Below are positions 15,456-25,722 of a stretch of DNA of 55,519 nt, piece by piece. Position 1 is the stretch's first letter. Every line of letters begins with the position of its first letter. The stretch comes from Sedimenticola thiotaurini (GTDB lineage Bacteria > Pseudomonadota > Gammaproteobacteria > Chromatiales > Chromatiaceae). Made by a program: the position numbers and the translations under genes. The stretch lies in the NCBI GenBank assembly GCA_007713595.1, contig VMRY01000018.1, positions 1 through 55,519 of the forward strand, in the 5' to 3' direction. The notes below the pieces were generated by a model. The model ran no database searches, had not been told where the DNA came from, and saw only the letters and a program-made list of their open reading frames with translations.

Positions 15456-18386
15456 CTAGATCAATAGGTCGGCCCGGGGCGTGGTTTTCTGCTTGTCGGA
15501 TTCGATGCGCGGTTGACAGCTGATCAATCGCTCCCCCTTGATGCTGTGTCTCTCTGACAAATAACTTTCAATGGCATGGGTCCGCTCAACAGCCAGCGTG
15601 TTGAGCTGATCGTCGCTGATCTCGATAGGTGGCTGTGTCACCGCTACTTCTTCTGATCTCTTTTCCTTCCCATCTGCTTGTTTTTCAAGTGCGATCTTTG
15701 CGCGCTTCTGCTCCGCTTGCTGCTGAAGATTCAATCGATCCGATTCTACCGTGACACCGCAAAGTCGGATATGGATCTCCGGGCGGTCGTTCAATAGTTG
15801 GGCGACCTTCTCTAAGTAGGGGTGCTGGTCGCTCTTGATCTGACTGGAGCCAGGATCAAACGGAATGGGATCAAGCTGGACTTTGGCCGCTGCGTCACCC
15901 GCCATTTCAACCAGTGTGAGTAGTGTGCCGAAGGGGAATAGGGCGGTGGCAAGATAGGTCTTTGCGCCTTTTTTCATGGCCCGGCCGATGGCCTGATTGA
16001 TGGCATCACTGGGATCGACATTGATGTTGTCCATATCCCCGTTGATGGGTAGAGTCAGTTTGATCTGGTTATTCCTGTCTTTCAACATCCCCAGCGCGGT
16101 CTCCAGCGGTATGCTGAGCTGAGTCTGTAGGGCCGCCATCTTCTCTGCGTTGAGGGGCTCGACTTCAAGCTGATTGATGACTAGATCGCTGCCACCCTCC
16201 AGTTGTCCCGCCTTGGCAGTAAGCTGGATATCGCTATTCGCCTTTCCGCTCTGCAGTTTGTATCCCATTAGTGGGATGGTGTAGGCCGACAGTGTGGGTA
16301 GCTCCAGCCCCTCAATACGGCCTTTTAGATCAAAGGTTGGTTTGGTCGCGAAAGGTCTGACCGTGCCTGTGAAATCAACTGTCGAGCTCTCTCCAAGGAT
16401 GCCTTTTAGCGTGAGATTGGACGGTTTTTCAGGTGTGCGACTATTGATGTCTACGATAGTGAGTCGTGTGGGCCTGAGTCGTGTTTGATAGGCGGGTTCA
16501 GTGGTCTGGTCATGGAAGTTGATTAGACTGTCTCCCTCCAGTGTGATCTGCCCAATCTGTATTGGTAGCATTTCGGCAGGGGGGCTGTTTTGATCCTCTT
16601 TAGATGATGACCATCGGCTGATGGCATCGATTAGACGGTCATGATTCCAGCTCTTGTTCGCATTTCTTCTTACTTGTTGCTGGAGCCCTGTGGCGTCAAT
16701 ATGGGCGATCACCAACCCGTTATTTGGCGAAAAGCTGGGTTGTCTGAGCGTAACTGTGGAGATGAATAGTTGCGGCCGCTGTTTCTCGTTATTCGGGGCG
16801 CTTCCAATGGTGATGGCGTTTAGCTGCATTTGGTCGGCCGCAACCTGTCCTGGCTCGGGATGGTTCAGCTGCTTCAGGTTGATAGAGTCGACTGCAAGTA
16901 ACCCCAGTTCAGCTGAAAGATCAGTTGCCTTGAGTCCTTCGATTCTCAGATCTCCCGTCGGATTGACCTCTATGCGTTCCGCTGTTTGATCGATTTCAAG
17001 CTGGCCATGCCAGTCGATAGCCGTATATCCGATGGTGGTATTATCTTTGGTATTGCTCAGCTGAAAAGATCTGCTGTTAAGCGTGCCATTGGTCGCGGTA
17101 TGAATGCCGGCCTGAGTCTGCTTCAGTTCTGTCAATCCATCCCACTCCGTGGATTCACTGAATAGTGTGCTTTCCGCTGAAGCGATGTTGGTGCCGATCA
17201 GTTTTAATTCGCCCGTGTGCGTAAGTTGCAGATCGTCTTTGGACAGGATGATGCTGCCTTGTTGTAGTGCCAGTTCGATTTGTTCTATCGAGATGTGATT
17301 ATCTACAAGCTTCAGGTCGGGCTGCATTAGGATGAGCTTTCCGCTGCCCTTGATTGTGTTCTCTTCGGCTTTTGAGTGCAGTGTGAGTCGGCCTGACCAG
17401 TCTGTCTTCGCATGCTGGTAGCTTAGGTCGGCATTATTTTGGTACTGGATGTTTTTCGTGTTCAGGCTTCCTTCTACCAGTGCGTTGTCTGGTTTGATCT
17501 GCAGGTTACCTTTCCAGATCAGTCCGCTTCCGGACAGGTTATGGTGCGAATCAGCGACCAGAAAATCGTTGAGAGTGAGAGTGCCGTTGTAGGTTGTCTC
17601 AGGAAGTTGTGTGGCGTGTTGCTGTATTGATAACTTACCCTTGGTGGTCAAGATGCCTTTGATCTGATCAATGCGTGATTTGAGTATCTGTGAATAGGGG
17701 GCCAGGGTGAGGTCTTTGATGCTCACCTCTCCCGTAAAGGCCGGCGCCGCTGACAAGGGGGTTAGTTCGCCGTGTAGTTTTACACTTGCTTTCTCGATAG
17801 CGCCCTCAAAATCCAGGCTGAGAGGCTCCTCTGTATCGGCCGTGTTGATGCCTTTCAAGGTAAGTTCATTTACCGTCAGTTGGGTGGAAAGCTGTGGCGC
17901 GCGGTAGGTCAAAGAGACCTGTTTCAGTTTTATTTGATCTAGCTTTAGATTCCAGGCTGTGCCGCGCTCAGCTGACTCATCTTGAAAGAGATCAAACAGC
18001 ATACCTCCAACCGTAATCTGTTTTCCCTGGGTGTCATGCAGGAGTTGCATCTCGACATCGGAGAGGCTCAGGCCGGTTATGACAACCTGTTTTTTCCACA
18101 GGGGAAGCCACTCAAGGTGCAGCTCCAGTTCAGGGAGAATGAGCTGTTCTTTTGTCTCCCGGGAGATCCTCAGATCTTCGATTCGAAGTGCAGCAGTGAA
18201 GGGATTGAAATCGACATTTCCAAGGGTGATCTGTTCTCCTCCCTGTGTCTTGATCAACTCCTTTATCCCATAACCGATAGCGTGAGGCAGAAGAGTCAGG
18301 GTGATGGCAAAAAGTGCTGCTACCAGTGCGAGTGTGGTGAGCAGGTTATGTTTGCGGGATTTGGTCGGAGTGGGTGCTTCAGGCAT
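15456..18386 (-). CDS. DUF748 AsmA-like protein with C-terminal OmpA-like region
   Basis: A 976-residue envelope protein. One N-terminal membrane anchor (~14-38, LLTTLALVAALFAITLTLL) is followed by a very long beta-rich periplasmic part of the DUF748/AsmA type (ITLGNVDFNPFTAALRIEDL at the start). A C-terminal segment has an OmpA-like look (PFDPGSSQIKSD, ERTHAIESYL) that could contact peptidoglycan. AsmA-like proteins such as TamB and YhdP form grooves carrying phospholipids between membranes; by analogy this one may do the same. That role is inference. It stands alone, converging on proB. Confidence 0.82.
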   Translation of the reverse strand: MPEAPTPTKSRKHNLLTTLALVAALFAITLTLLPHAIGYGIKELIKTQGGEQITLGNVDFNPFTAALRIEDLRISRETKEQLILPELELHLEWLPLWKKQVVITGLSLSDVEMQLLHDTQGKQITVGGMLFDLFQDESAERGTAWNLKLDQIKLKQVSLTYRAPQLSTQLTVNELTLKGINTADTEEPLSLDFEGAIEKASVKLHGELTPLSAAPAFTGEVSIKDLTLAPYSQILKSRIDQIKGILTTKGKLSIQQHATQLPETTYNGTLTLNDFLVADSHHNLSGSGLIWKGNLQIKPDNALVEGSLNTKNIQYQNNADLSYQHAKTDWSGRLTLHSKAEENTIKGSGKLILMQPDLKLVDNHISIEQIELALQQGSIILSKDDLQLTHTGELKLIGTNIASAESTLFSESTEWDGLTELKQTQAGIHTATNGTLNSRSFQLSNTKDNTTIGYTAIDWHGQLEIDQTAERIEVNPTGDLRIEGLKATDLSAELGLLAVDSINLKQLNHPEPGQVAADQMQLNAITIGSAPNNEKQRPQLFISTVTLRQPSFSPNNGLVIAHIDATGLQQQVRRNANKSWNHDRLIDAISRWSSSKEDQNSPPAEMLPIQIGQITLEGDSLINFHDQTTEPAYQTRLRPTRLTIVDINSRTPEKPSNLTLKGILGESSTVDFTGTVRPFATKPTFDLKGRIEGLELPTLSAYTIPLMGYKLQSGKANSDIQLTAKAGQLEGGSDLVINQLEVEPLNAEKMAALQTQLSIPLETALGMLKDRNNQIKLTLPINGDMDNINVDPSDAINQAIGRAMKKGAKTYLATALFPFGTLLTLVEMAGDAAAKVQLDPIPFDPGSSQIKSDQHPYLEKVAQLLNDRPEIHIRLCGVTVESDRLNLQQQAEQKRAKIALEKQADGKEKRSEEVAVTQPPIEISDDQLNTLAVERTHAIESYLSERHSIKGERLISCQPRIESDKQKTTPRADLLI

Positions 18387-18485
18387 ACAGCGTCTTCTCT
18401 TGGTGGCCCGGCGGGGCTTTTAGATAAGAGTATAACTTAAGCCAAAAGATGGAGAGATCGGGATTCGGTGCAAAAGCGATTTCCA

Positions 18486-18517
18486 GGCATAAAAAAACCG
18501 GCTTTTGGCCGGTTTTT
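18486..18517 (-). terminator. Rho-independent terminator of rpsT
   Basis: On the minus strand, AACCGGC pairs with GCCGGTT and is followed by TTTTT, about 25 bp past the rpsT stop. The plus strand also has a T-run, so it could work both ways. Confidence 0.85.
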
Positions 18518-18539
18518 CGGGATGCGCAGGCGCTACTGT

Positions 18540-18800
18540 TTACAGCGATTTGATCTGCGCATTCAGGCGGCTCTTATGACGGGCGGCCTTATTCTTGTGG
18601 ATAAGGCCCGTGTTTGCCGCACGGTCGATCACCGGTACCGCCTGTTTGTAAGCTTCGGTAGCCTTTTCCTTGTCGCCAGTCGCCAACGCATTCACTACGT
18701 TCTTGAGGAAGGTGCGCATTTTGCTGCGGCGTGACGCATTGTTCTGGCGATGCTGTTCGGCCTGACGCGCACGTTTGCTGGCTTGTGGTGAGTTGGCCAA
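18540..18800 (-). CDS. rpsT: 30S ribosomal protein bS20
   Basis: An 86-residue basic helical ribosomal protein of the small subunit. It begins [19 protein letters not shown] and has [20 protein letters not shown] at the end, both diagnostic. The initiation codon is TTG (18800-18798), with GGAG seven bases before it. E. coli rpsT is also known for a UUG start involved in autogenous translational repression, so this unusual codon is probably conserved for regulation. Confidence 0.97.
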   Translation of the reverse strand: MANSPQASKRARQAEQHRQNNASRRSKMRTFLKNVVNALATGDKEKATEAYKQAVPVIDRAANTGLIHKNKAARHKSRLNAQIKSL

Positions 18801-18850
18801 GGTCTGTCTCCAAAAATTATTTAACTGAGTATCTCAACAAAGAGCGCGGT

Positions 18851-18879
18851 ATTCTGGGACTTGATGTCCCTTTTGTCAA
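18851..18879 (-). promoter_or_regulatory. Sigma-70 promoter of rpsT
   Basis: On the minus strand, TTGACA (18879-18874), 17 bp, then CAGAAT (18856-18851). The start would be near 18844, leaving a leader of about 43 nt with GGAG before the TTG codon. Confidence 0.7.
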
Positions 18880-18959
18880 TAGCTATTTGTCCCTGTTCCG
18901 GCGCTGGCGGCTGTCGTCCCACCATTTTGGTATGCGCAGCGGGATTGTAGCTGAATATT

Positions 18960-18987
18960 CTGAAAAAAGGCATAAACAGCCTATAAT
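18960..18987 (+). promoter_or_regulatory. Candidate sigma-70 promoter of murJ
   Basis: A perfect -10 TATAAT at 18982-18987 with a weaker -35 CTGAAA at 18960-18965 (16-bp spacer). It would give a leader of about 47 nt before murJ. Confidence 0.5.
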
Positions 18988-19040
18988 CCGCTCTTTCCCC
19001 CTTGAGGGTGGTTATATTTAAGAGATGAAATCGGAATAAC

Positions 19041-20570
19041 ATGTTCAGGTCCTTGGCCAAGGTAGGTTCCAATACGCTGCTTTCCCGAATACTCGGTTTT
19101 GTTCGGGATCTCGTCGTGGCCCATATATTTGGCGCCAACGCCGGCACGGATGCATTTTTTGTGGCGTTTAAAATACCCAACTTTCTGCGTCGTCTGTTTG
19201 CTGAAGGGGCCTTTGCCGTAGCCTTTGTCCCGGTACTGACGGAGTATAAAGAGCGGCGCAGCATTGATGAATTGAAACAGTTTGTTGATCGAGTGGCCGG
19301 TACCTTGGGTGCGGTGCTGTTGGCGGTGACTTTGGCTGGTGTGCTCGGTGCGCCGGTACTGGCGATGATCTTTGCTCCCGGCTTTATTGGCTCGGAGGGG
19401 AAGCTGGATCTGGCTGTGGATATGTTACGCCTGACCTTTCCCTACCTGTTTTTTATATCGCTGACGGCCTTTGCCGGCGGCATCCTCAATGCCCATAGCC
19501 GGTTTGGTGTGCCGGCATTTACGCCGGTGCTGTTGAATGTCTCGCTGATCAGTTGTGCAATCTGGCTGGCGCCGCAGATGGAACGGCCGATCATGGCCTT
19601 GGCCTGGGGTGTGCTGGCGGCGGGTATCCTGCAGCTACTGTTCCAGATCCCTTTTCTGCGGCAGATCAAATTGCTACCCCGATTTGTATTTGCCCCGAAA
19701 GATGAGGGGGTTCTGCGAATAGGCAAGCTGATGCTTCCGGCGCTGTTTGGTGTTTCGGTGACCCAGCTTAATCTCCTGCTGGACACCTTGATCGCCTCGT
19801 TTCTGGTTTCCGGCAGTATCTCCTGGCTCTACTACTCTGACCGGTTGATGGAGTTTCCGCTCGGCATATTGGGTGTTGGGCTGGCGACGGTGATTTTACC
19901 GAACCTGTCAAAAAAGCATGCCAACGAATCTCCAGAGGGCTTTTCGCATGTGATTGACTGGGCCTTGCGCTGGGGTCTGCTGCTGGGATTGCCGTCTGCT
20001 GTGGGGCTGTTCATGCTCTCCGGGCCGATGATTGCCACCTTGTTCCAGTCAGAACTGTTTGACGCCACGGATGTGGTGATGTCACGCCAGAGTCTGATGG
20101 CTTACTCTGTTGGTCTGGTCTCATTTATTCTCATCAAGGTGTTGGCTCCAGGCTATTACTCCCGCCAGGATACCAGGACGCCTGTGCGGATCGCGGTTAT
20201 TGCCATGTTTGCCAACATGGTGATGAATGTCATCCTGGTCTTTCCTCTGGCGCATGCAGGGTTGGCGCTTGCCACTTCACTCTCCGCCACGCTGAATGCT
20301 CTCCTCCTGTTTCGAGGATTGCGCAAAGAGAATGTCTATCAGCCAGAACCTGGCTGGCCGTTGTTGATTGTGCGCGGACTGGTGGCGTCTCTGGTTATGG
20401 CGGTTGTGCTTTACTGGGGAGTGGGTGATCTTCAGTCGTGGATTAGCGGAAATACTATGAATAAGATCTGGCGTCTCCTGCTCTGGATTGCATTGGGCGC
20501 TACCAGCTATTTTGCTGTGCTGGCCCTATTGGGTATCCGTTTACGACATTTTAGAAGCCATGTATCTTGA
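19041..20570 (+). CDS. murJ: Lipid II flippase MurJ
   Basis: A 509-residue inner-membrane protein of the MOP exporter superfamily that flips lipid II to the periplasm for peptidoglycan synthesis. It starts MFRSLAKVGSNTLLSRILGFVRDLVVA and contains GTDAFFVAFKIPNFLRRLFAEGAF, both MurJ signatures including the conserved Arg residues. About 14 membrane segments are expected. ribF follows on the same strand after 113 bp, the usual murJ-ribF-ileS-lspA order. Confidence 0.96.
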   Translation: MFRSLAKVGSNTLLSRILGFVRDLVVAHIFGANAGTDAFFVAFKIPNFLRRLFAEGAFAVAFVPVLTEYKERRSIDELKQFVDRVAGTLGAVLLAVTLAGVLGAPVLAMIFAPGFIGSEGKLDLAVDMLRLTFPYLFFISLTAFAGGILNAHSRFGVPAFTPVLLNVSLISCAIWLAPQMERPIMALAWGVLAAGILQLLFQIPFLRQIKLLPRFVFAPKDEGVLRIGKLMLPALFGVSVTQLNLLLDTLIASFLVSGSISWLYYSDRLMEFPLGILGVGLATVILPNLSKKHANESPEGFSHVIDWALRWGLLLGLPSAVGLFMLSGPMIATLFQSELFDATDVVMSRQSLMAYSVGLVSFILIKVLAPGYYSRQDTRTPVRIAVIAMFANMVMNVILVFPLAHAGLALATSLSATLNALLLFRGLRKENVYQPEPGWPLLIVRGLVASLVMAVVLYWGVGDLQSWISGNTMNKIWRLLLWIALGATSYFAVLALLGIRLRHFRSHVS

Positions 20571-20621
20571 GTGACAGATTGTCTCTGCGGAATTAATCGC
20601 ACCGGATTTGGCCATGAAACA

Positions 20622-20650
20622 GGGACTTGTACAGAAACATTGCCTATAAT
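20622..20650 (+). promoter_or_regulatory. Candidate promoter of ribF
   Basis: A perfect TATAAT at 20645-20650 with only a weak -35 (GGGACT, 20622-20627, 17-bp spacer). The leader to ribF would be about 26 nt. No FMN riboswitch sequence is present. Confidence 0.4.
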
Positions 20651-20683
20651 GCACCGTTTTGAATCCTAATTTTTCGGGCTACG

Positions 20684-21634
20684 ATGCAGGTTATCCGCGG
20701 TCTCCATAATTTGCGTTCTGAACACCGGGGTTGCGTGGCGACCATCGGCAATTTCGATGGTGTTCATTTAGGGCACCAGGCGGTATTCAAACATGTGCGT
20801 GCCCAGGCAGATAGTTTTGGCCTGCCCAGTACGGTAATTACCTTTGAACCGCAGCCGATGGAGTATTTTGCGCCGGATGCAGCGCCGGCCCGTTTGACCC
20901 GGATCCGTGAGAAACTGCAGGCAGTGAAAGATGCCGGTATCGACCGGGTGGTGTTGCTGGAGTTTGGGCCCAAACTGGCATCCATGTCAGCTGAGGATTT
21001 TATCCAGGAATTGCTGGTTACCGGATTGGATGTAAGATACCTCTTTGTCGGAGACGATTTTCGTTTTGGTCGAGGTCGTGAGGGTGGTATCAATCTCCTG
21101 CGGGAGGTGGGCCAGGCGCATGGATTCGAGGTGGCCAACATGAATACCTTCATGGATGGTGAGGCGCGGATTAGCAGTACCCGCATCCGGGAGGCGTTGG
21201 CCAAGGGTGACCTTGAACTGGCTGAGCGGAATCTGGGTCGTCCCTATCGGATCTGTGGTCGGGTGGCGCATGGTGATGCCCGGGGCAGGACGATTGGATT
21301 TCCAACGGCGAACATCGATCTGCATCGAAAGGTAAGTCCGGTGCATGGTGTGTTTGCGGTTACGCTGCATGGCCTGGCCGAAGGTGTTCTTCCTGGTGTG
21401 GCCAATATAGGTAATCGTCCAACTGTTGAAGGTGACTCACGTTACCTGTTGGAGGTTCATCTCTTCGACTTCTCCCGTTTGATCTACGGGGAGCATGTGC
21501 AAGTAGAGTTTTGCGAGCGGCTGCGGGATGAGCTGCGGTTTGAATCGTTTGAGGCGTTGCGTCAACAGATTGAGCGAGATGCAGCAGCAGCCAGAGCGTA
21601 TTTCAACAGTGTTACATTGAGTAAGACGGATTAA
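20684..21634 (+). CDS. ribF: Bifunctional riboflavin kinase / FAD synthetase
   Basis: A 316-residue enzyme that converts riboflavin to FMN and then FAD in the cytoplasm. The N-terminal FMN-adenylyltransferase domain (1-~180) has ATIGNFDGVHLGHQAV, an HxGH nucleotidyl-transfer motif, and ISSTRIREAL. The C-terminal kinase domain (~185-305) has GDARGRTIGFPTANI and GVANIGNRPTV. The length is normal for the family. It lies between murJ and ileS. Confidence 0.96.
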   Translation: MQVIRGLHNLRSEHRGCVATIGNFDGVHLGHQAVFKHVRAQADSFGLPSTVITFEPQPMEYFAPDAAPARLTRIREKLQAVKDAGIDRVVLLEFGPKLASMSAEDFIQELLVTGLDVRYLFVGDDFRFGRGREGGINLLREVGQAHGFEVANMNTFMDGEARISSTRIREALAKGDLELAERNLGRPYRICGRVAHGDARGRTIGFPTANIDLHRKVSPVHGVFAVTLHGLAEGVLPGVANIGNRPTVEGDSRYLLEVHLFDFSRLIYGEHVQVEFCERLRDELRFESFEALRQQIERDAAAARAYFNSVTLSKTD

Positions 21635-21648
21635 AACTAGGTAGTCCG

Positions 21649-21677
21649 CTAACCCGGATTGGTTGTTCGCGGGTTAG
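21649..21677. repeat. Inverted repeat between ribF and ileS
   Basis: CTAACCCG (21649-21656) and CGGGTTAG (21670-21677) form an 8-bp stem with a 13-nt loop and no T-run. It may be a weak stem in the ileS leader. No T-box elements accompany it. Confidence 0.4.
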
Positions 21678-21746
21678 GTGATGACTACCTGAATATTGAC
21701 TAGATAGATCGCATACCGGTCGCCGGATGCGAAAAGGCAGCAGAGC

Positions 21747-24575
21747 GTGACAGATTATAAAAGTACCTTAAACCTCCCTAAAACCGGCTTTCCGATGAAG
21801 GCTAACCTGGCCAATCGTGAGCCGGAAATGCTCAAGCGCTGGGAAGGTATGGGACTCTACCAAAAGATCCGTGAGGCGTTTGCCGGCAGGCCAAAATTTG
21901 TCCTGCATGATGGCCCCCCATACGCCAATGGAGAGATCCATATTGGCCATGCTGTAAACAAGGTGCTGAAGGATATTATTGTCAAGAGCCACACGCTGGA
22001 TGGTTTTGATGCGCCCTATGTGCCGGGATGGGACTGTCATGGTCTGCCGATTGAGCTGATGGTTGAGAAGAAGGTTGGGAAGCCTGGTGGCAAGGTGACC
22101 GCAGCCCAGTTTCGTGTGGCCTGCCGTGAGTATGCCGGCAAACAAGTGGATAAGCAGCGGGTTGATTTCAAGCGCTTGGGTGTAGTAGGTGACTGGGAAG
22201 ATCCCTATCTGACCATGGCTTATGGTACAGAGGCGGATATTGTCCGCGCCCTGGGTCGTATTGTGGAAAACGGTCATGTTCATAAAGGCTCCAAGCCGGT
22301 GCACTGGTGTACGGATTGCCGTTCTGCGCTGGCTGAGGCGGAGGTTGAGTACAAGGATAAAGAGTCTTTCGCCATCGATGTGCGCTTTGAGGTGTTGGAT
22401 GCAGAGGCCCTGATGGCTGGCTGCCATTCACTCCCGGGTGGTCATGGGGAGGGTCCGCTCTCCATTGTGATCTGGACCACTACCCCCTGGACCCTGCCGG
22501 CCAACCAGGCAGTAGCGTTGAATCCAGGGCTGGATTACGCCGTAGTGCAGGCCGATGGGGCGCACGGCCGTGAACGCCTGATGGTTGCAGAGGGGATGCT
22601 GAAAGACACCATGCTGCGCTGGGGCATCGACGACTACAAGGTGATCGCCTACGGTCGGGGCGATGCCTTTGAAGGATTGAAATTGAAGCACTGCTTCTAT
22701 GATCGGGAAGTACCGGTGATTCTGGGTGAGCATGTCACCCTGGACGCTGGTACGGGTGCGGTACACACCGCCCCCGGGCATGGCCTTGATGATTATATCG
22801 TCGGTCAGCGTTATGGACTGGAAGTGCACAACCCAGTGGGCGGTGATGGTCGTTTTCTGGAAGGGACGGAGCTGTTTGCAGGTGAGCATGTCTTCAGCGC
22901 AAATGAAAAGGTCATCGAGGTACTGAAGACCCATGGTGCGCTGGTACAAGAGGCACGACTGGCACACAGTTACCCGCACTGCTGGCGGCACAAGACCCCT
23001 ATCATTTTCCGTGCGACACCACAGTGGTTCATCAGTATGGAACAGAAGGGGCTGAGGGAGACCGCCCTGAAAGAGATCGACAAGGTGGTGTTCACCCCGG
23101 ACTGGGGGCGTGCCCGGATTGAGGGGATGGTTGAAGGTCGTCCGGACTGGTGTATCTCTCGGCAGCGTACCTGGGGTGTGCCCATTGCGCTGTTTGTCCA
23201 TAAGCTGACAGGCGAGCTGCATCCCAATACCGCCGACCTGATTGAACAGGTTGCCCAACGCATCGAGGCTGAGGGAATCGAGGCGTGGTTCTCGCTCGAT
23301 CCAGAGGTGTTGCTCGGCGCTGAAGCGGACCAATATGACAAGGTACAGGATACGCTGGATGTCTGGTTTGACTCTGGTGTAACCCACTTTTCCGTACTGG
23401 AGCCAAGAGCGGAGTTACACTACCCGGCCGAGCTCTATCTGGAAGGTTCTGATCAGCATCGCGGCTGGTTTCAGTCTTCGCTGCTGACCTCCGTGGCAAT
23501 TCATAATCGTGCGCCATATGCTGGTGTATTGACCCACGGTTTTACCGTCGATGCCAAGGGACACAAGATGTCCAAGTCGCTGGGTAATACCGTTAGCCCA
23601 CAGGATGTGATGAAGAAGCTGGGTGCAGATATTATCCGGCTCTGGGTCGCTTCGACCGATTATCGGGGCGAAATGACGGTGTCGGATGAGATCCTCAACC
23701 GAACGGCAGATGCCTATCGACGCATCCGTAATACCTCCCGCTTTCTGCTGGCCAATCTGAATGGATTTGATCCGGCGACCGATTGTCTGCCGGCCTCGGA
23801 GATGGTTGAGCTGGATCGCTGGGTAGTGGATCGCGCCTTACAGCTGCAGAATGAGATTTTTGAAGCCTATAAGGGATATCAGTTCCATCTGATTATCCAG
23901 AAGATCCATAACTTCTGCGGACCCGAGATGGGTGGTGTCTATCTGGATATCATTAAGGATCGTCAGTACACCACGCAGGCAGATTGCCAGGCCCGCCGCT
24001 CCTGTCAGACCGCCATCTATCATGTGATGGAGGCGATGGTGCGCTGGCTGGCCCCCATTCTCAGCTTCACTGCCGACGAAATCTGGCAAAACATTCCGGG
24101 TAAACGCGGTGAGACCGTGTTTGTGGAGACCTGGTATGAAGGGCTGTTTGCACTTGATAAGGGCGATAAGATGGATCGCCATTTCTGGACGCGGGTCATT
24201 GCAATACGTACGGCTGTCGGCAGGCAGCTTGAGCAACTGCGAGCTACTGGCGTGATTGGTTCATCGCTGGACGCTGAAGTGGATCTCTATTGTGATGAGC
24301 AGGCTCATGCCGATCTGGAAAAGCTGGGAGATGAGCTGCGCTTTGTCCTTATTACCTCCTATGCGCGGGTACATGGTTTAGCGGATAAGCCGGCTGAAGC
24401 GGTAGTGACCGATGTGTCTGGTATCTATCTTACAGCGGCGGCTTCTGCTCATGTAAAGTGTGGGCGCTGCTGGCATCATCGTGAGGATGTGGGTCGGCAT
24501 GAGGCGCATCCTGAGCTCTGTGGTCGCTGTGTCGATAATGTTGATGGCGCAGGCGAGGAGCGACGGTTTGCCTGA
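21747..24575 (+). CDS. ileS: Isoleucyl-tRNA synthetase
   Basis: A 942-residue class Ia synthetase that charges tRNA-Ile and edits valine. It has the HIGH-type motif [13 protein letters not shown] (~55-67), the KMSKS loop [11 protein letters not shown] (~605), and a large editing domain including [16 protein letters not shown]. The C-terminal zinc finger has paired cysteines in [12 protein letters not shown] and CGRCVDNV, typical of the IleS1 type. The start is GTG. It is followed by lspA, the conserved neighbour. Confidence 0.97.
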   Translation: MTDYKSTLNLPKTGFPMKANLANREPEMLKRWEGMGLYQKIREAFAGRPKFVLHDGPPYANGEIHIGHAVNKVLKDIIVKSHTLDGFDAPYVPGWDCHGLPIELMVEKKVGKPGGKVTAAQFRVACREYAGKQVDKQRVDFKRLGVVGDWEDPYLTMAYGTEADIVRALGRIVENGHVHKGSKPVHWCTDCRSALAEAEVEYKDKESFAIDVRFEVLDAEALMAGCHSLPGGHGEGPLSIVIWTTTPWTLPANQAVALNPGLDYAVVQADGAHGRERLMVAEGMLKDTMLRWGIDDYKVIAYGRGDAFEGLKLKHCFYDREVPVILGEHVTLDAGTGAVHTAPGHGLDDYIVGQRYGLEVHNPVGGDGRFLEGTELFAGEHVFSANEKVIEVLKTHGALVQEARLAHSYPHCWRHKTPIIFRATPQWFISMEQKGLRETALKEIDKVVFTPDWGRARIEGMVEGRPDWCISRQRTWGVPIALFVHKLTGELHPNTADLIEQVAQRIEAEGIEAWFSLDPEVLLGAEADQYDKVQDTLDVWFDSGVTHFSVLEPRAELHYPAELYLEGSDQHRGWFQSSLLTSVAIHNRAPYAGVLTHGFTVDAKGHKMSKSLGNTVSPQDVMKKLGADIIRLWVASTDYRGEMTVSDEILNRTADAYRRIRNTSRFLLANLNGFDPATDCLPASEMVELDRWVVDRALQLQNEIFEAYKGYQFHLIIQKIHNFCGPEMGGVYLDIIKDRQYTTQADCQARRSCQTAIYHVMEAMVRWLAPILSFTADEIWQNIPGKRGETVFVETWYEGLFALDKGDKMDRHFWTRVIAIRTAVGRQLEQLRATGVIGSSLDAEVDLYCDEQAHADLEKLGDELRFVLITSYARVHGLADKPAEAVVTDVSGIYLTAAASAHVKCGRCWHHREDVGRHEAHPELCGRCVDNVDGAGEERRFA

Positions 24576-24680
24576 TTCAGTGGTGTCTGCTGATTGGCGT
24601 CGGGGTTTTACTGGTCAACGCTGGGTGGATATTGACGCTGTTTTGTCGCTGCTCTCCTTTGCTTCAAGTGAGGTTGGCTG

Positions 24681-25151
24681 ATGTTGCGTTGGCTCTGGTT
24701 TTCATTGTTGATAATCGTTTTTGATCAGCTGAGTAAGCAGCTCATAGAGGCCAGTTTCATGGTCTATGAAACACTCTCTGTGCTGCCTTTTTTCAACCTG
24801 ACCCTGGCATACAATGAGGGGGCTGCTTTCAGCTTTCTGAGCGACCAGGGGGGCTGGCAGCGCTGGTTTTTTGCCTTTGTGGCTGCCTTTGTGACCATTG
24901 TGCTGGTGATCTGGCTGTCACGCTTAAAAGATGAAAAGGTATTGGCTATCTCGCTAGCGCTGGTGATTGGCGGGGCCATTGGTAATCTGATAGATCGATT
25001 GATGCTTGGTTATGTCATCGATTTCCTTGATTTTTTCTATGGCCAGTACCATTGGCCTGCCTTCAATGTAGCGGACATTGCAATCAGTGTCGGGGTGTTT
25101 TTGATGTTTGTTGATGCGTTATTCGGGCAGAGTAATCGCGTCGGCCGCTAG
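24681..25151 (+). CDS. lspA: Lipoprotein signal peptidase
   Basis: A 156-residue inner-membrane aspartyl protease that removes signal peptides from prolipoproteins after lipidation. It has four membrane segments. Conserved blocks are FDQLSKQ, FFNLTLAYNEGAAFSFL, GGAIGNLIDRLMLGYVIDFLDF (first catalytic Asp) and FNVADIAISVG (second catalytic Asp). ATG 24681 follows GAGG at suitable distance, 105 bp after ileS. Confidence 0.97.
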   Translation: MLRWLWFSLLIIVFDQLSKQLIEASFMVYETLSVLPFFNLTLAYNEGAAFSFLSDQGGWQRWFFAFVAAFVTIVLVIWLSRLKDEKVLAISLALVIGGAIGNLIDRLMLGYVIDFLDFFYGQYHWPAFNVADIAISVGVFLMFVDALFGQSNRVGR

Positions 25152-25167
25152 GGTCTGTCAACTGGTC

Positions 25168-25722
25168 CTAGCGAGTCTCTGCTAATAACTGTCTCAGGAA
25201 TGGCCAGTCGAATGCCGGTCCTGGATCTGTTTTTCGATCGGGCGCAATGTCACTGTGGCCTGTGATGCGTTCATCTGTAATGGCGGGGTAGTGTCGCTGA
25301 ATCAGGCGAATAGTTTGTGCGAGGGTCTTGTACTGTTCTTCTGAGTAGGGCGTCTCGTCACTTCCCTCCAGTTCAATTCCTATTGAGAAATCATTACAGC
25401 CGTTCACCCCGTTGAAGCAGGATTGCCCCGCATGCCAGGCACGCTGATGCAGGGGGACATACTGAACCAGTTCGCCGTCGCGGCGGATCAGTAGATGTGA
25501 TGAGACCTTCAGGTGATTTATCTCTGCAAAGTAGGGGTGGGCGTCGGGCGGAAGTTTATTCTGGAAAAACCGGTCAATCCAGGGGCCGCCAAATTCATTT
25601 GGGGGCAGGCTGATGCCATGGATCACCAGCAGGTTGATTTCACAGGTGGCAGGACGTTCATCCTGATTTGGTGAAGGGCACTGGCGTGCTGCGGCCAGAA
25701 CTCCCGTCTCGCTAAAGGTCAT
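25168..25722 (-). CDS. ampD: 1,6-anhydro-N-acetylmuramyl-L-alanine amidase AmpD
   Basis: A 184-residue cytoplasmic zinc amidase that releases the peptide from anhydromuropeptides during cell-wall recycling. Zinc ligands are in NLLVIHGIS (His), ITGHSDIAPDRKTDPG (His and Asp) and RAWHAGQSCFNG. SIGIELEGSDETPYS is a family block. It overlaps the CBS-domain gene upstream by 4 bp and is the last gene of a five-gene minus-strand operon. This is unusual: ampD normally pairs with ampE or nadC. Confidence 0.94.
   Translation of the reverse strand: MTFSETGVLAAARQCPSPNQDERPATCEINLLVIHGISLPPNEFGGPWIDRFFQNKLPPDAHPYFAEINHLKVSSHLLIRRDGELVQYVPLHQRAWHAGQSCFNGVNGCNDFSIGIELEGSDETPYSEEQYKTLAQTIRLIQRHYPAITDERITGHSDIAPDRKTDPGPAFDWPFLRQLLAETR

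Noticed and set aside
20571-20683. FMN riboswitch ahead of ribF
   Set aside because: The conserved FMN aptamer blocks are not present; only a promoter-like TATAAT was seen.
21635-21746. T-box leader ahead of ileS
   Set aside because: No T-box consensus or specifier stem; only a short inverted repeat without a terminator T-run.
22428-23387. A 319-codon open frame opposite ileS
   Set aside because: It lies entirely antisense to conserved ileS coding sequence and its translation has no family features.
24460-24680. A 73-codon open frame between ileS and lspA
   Set aside because: Its first half overlaps the conserved zinc-finger end of ileS in another frame; no SD and no family features.
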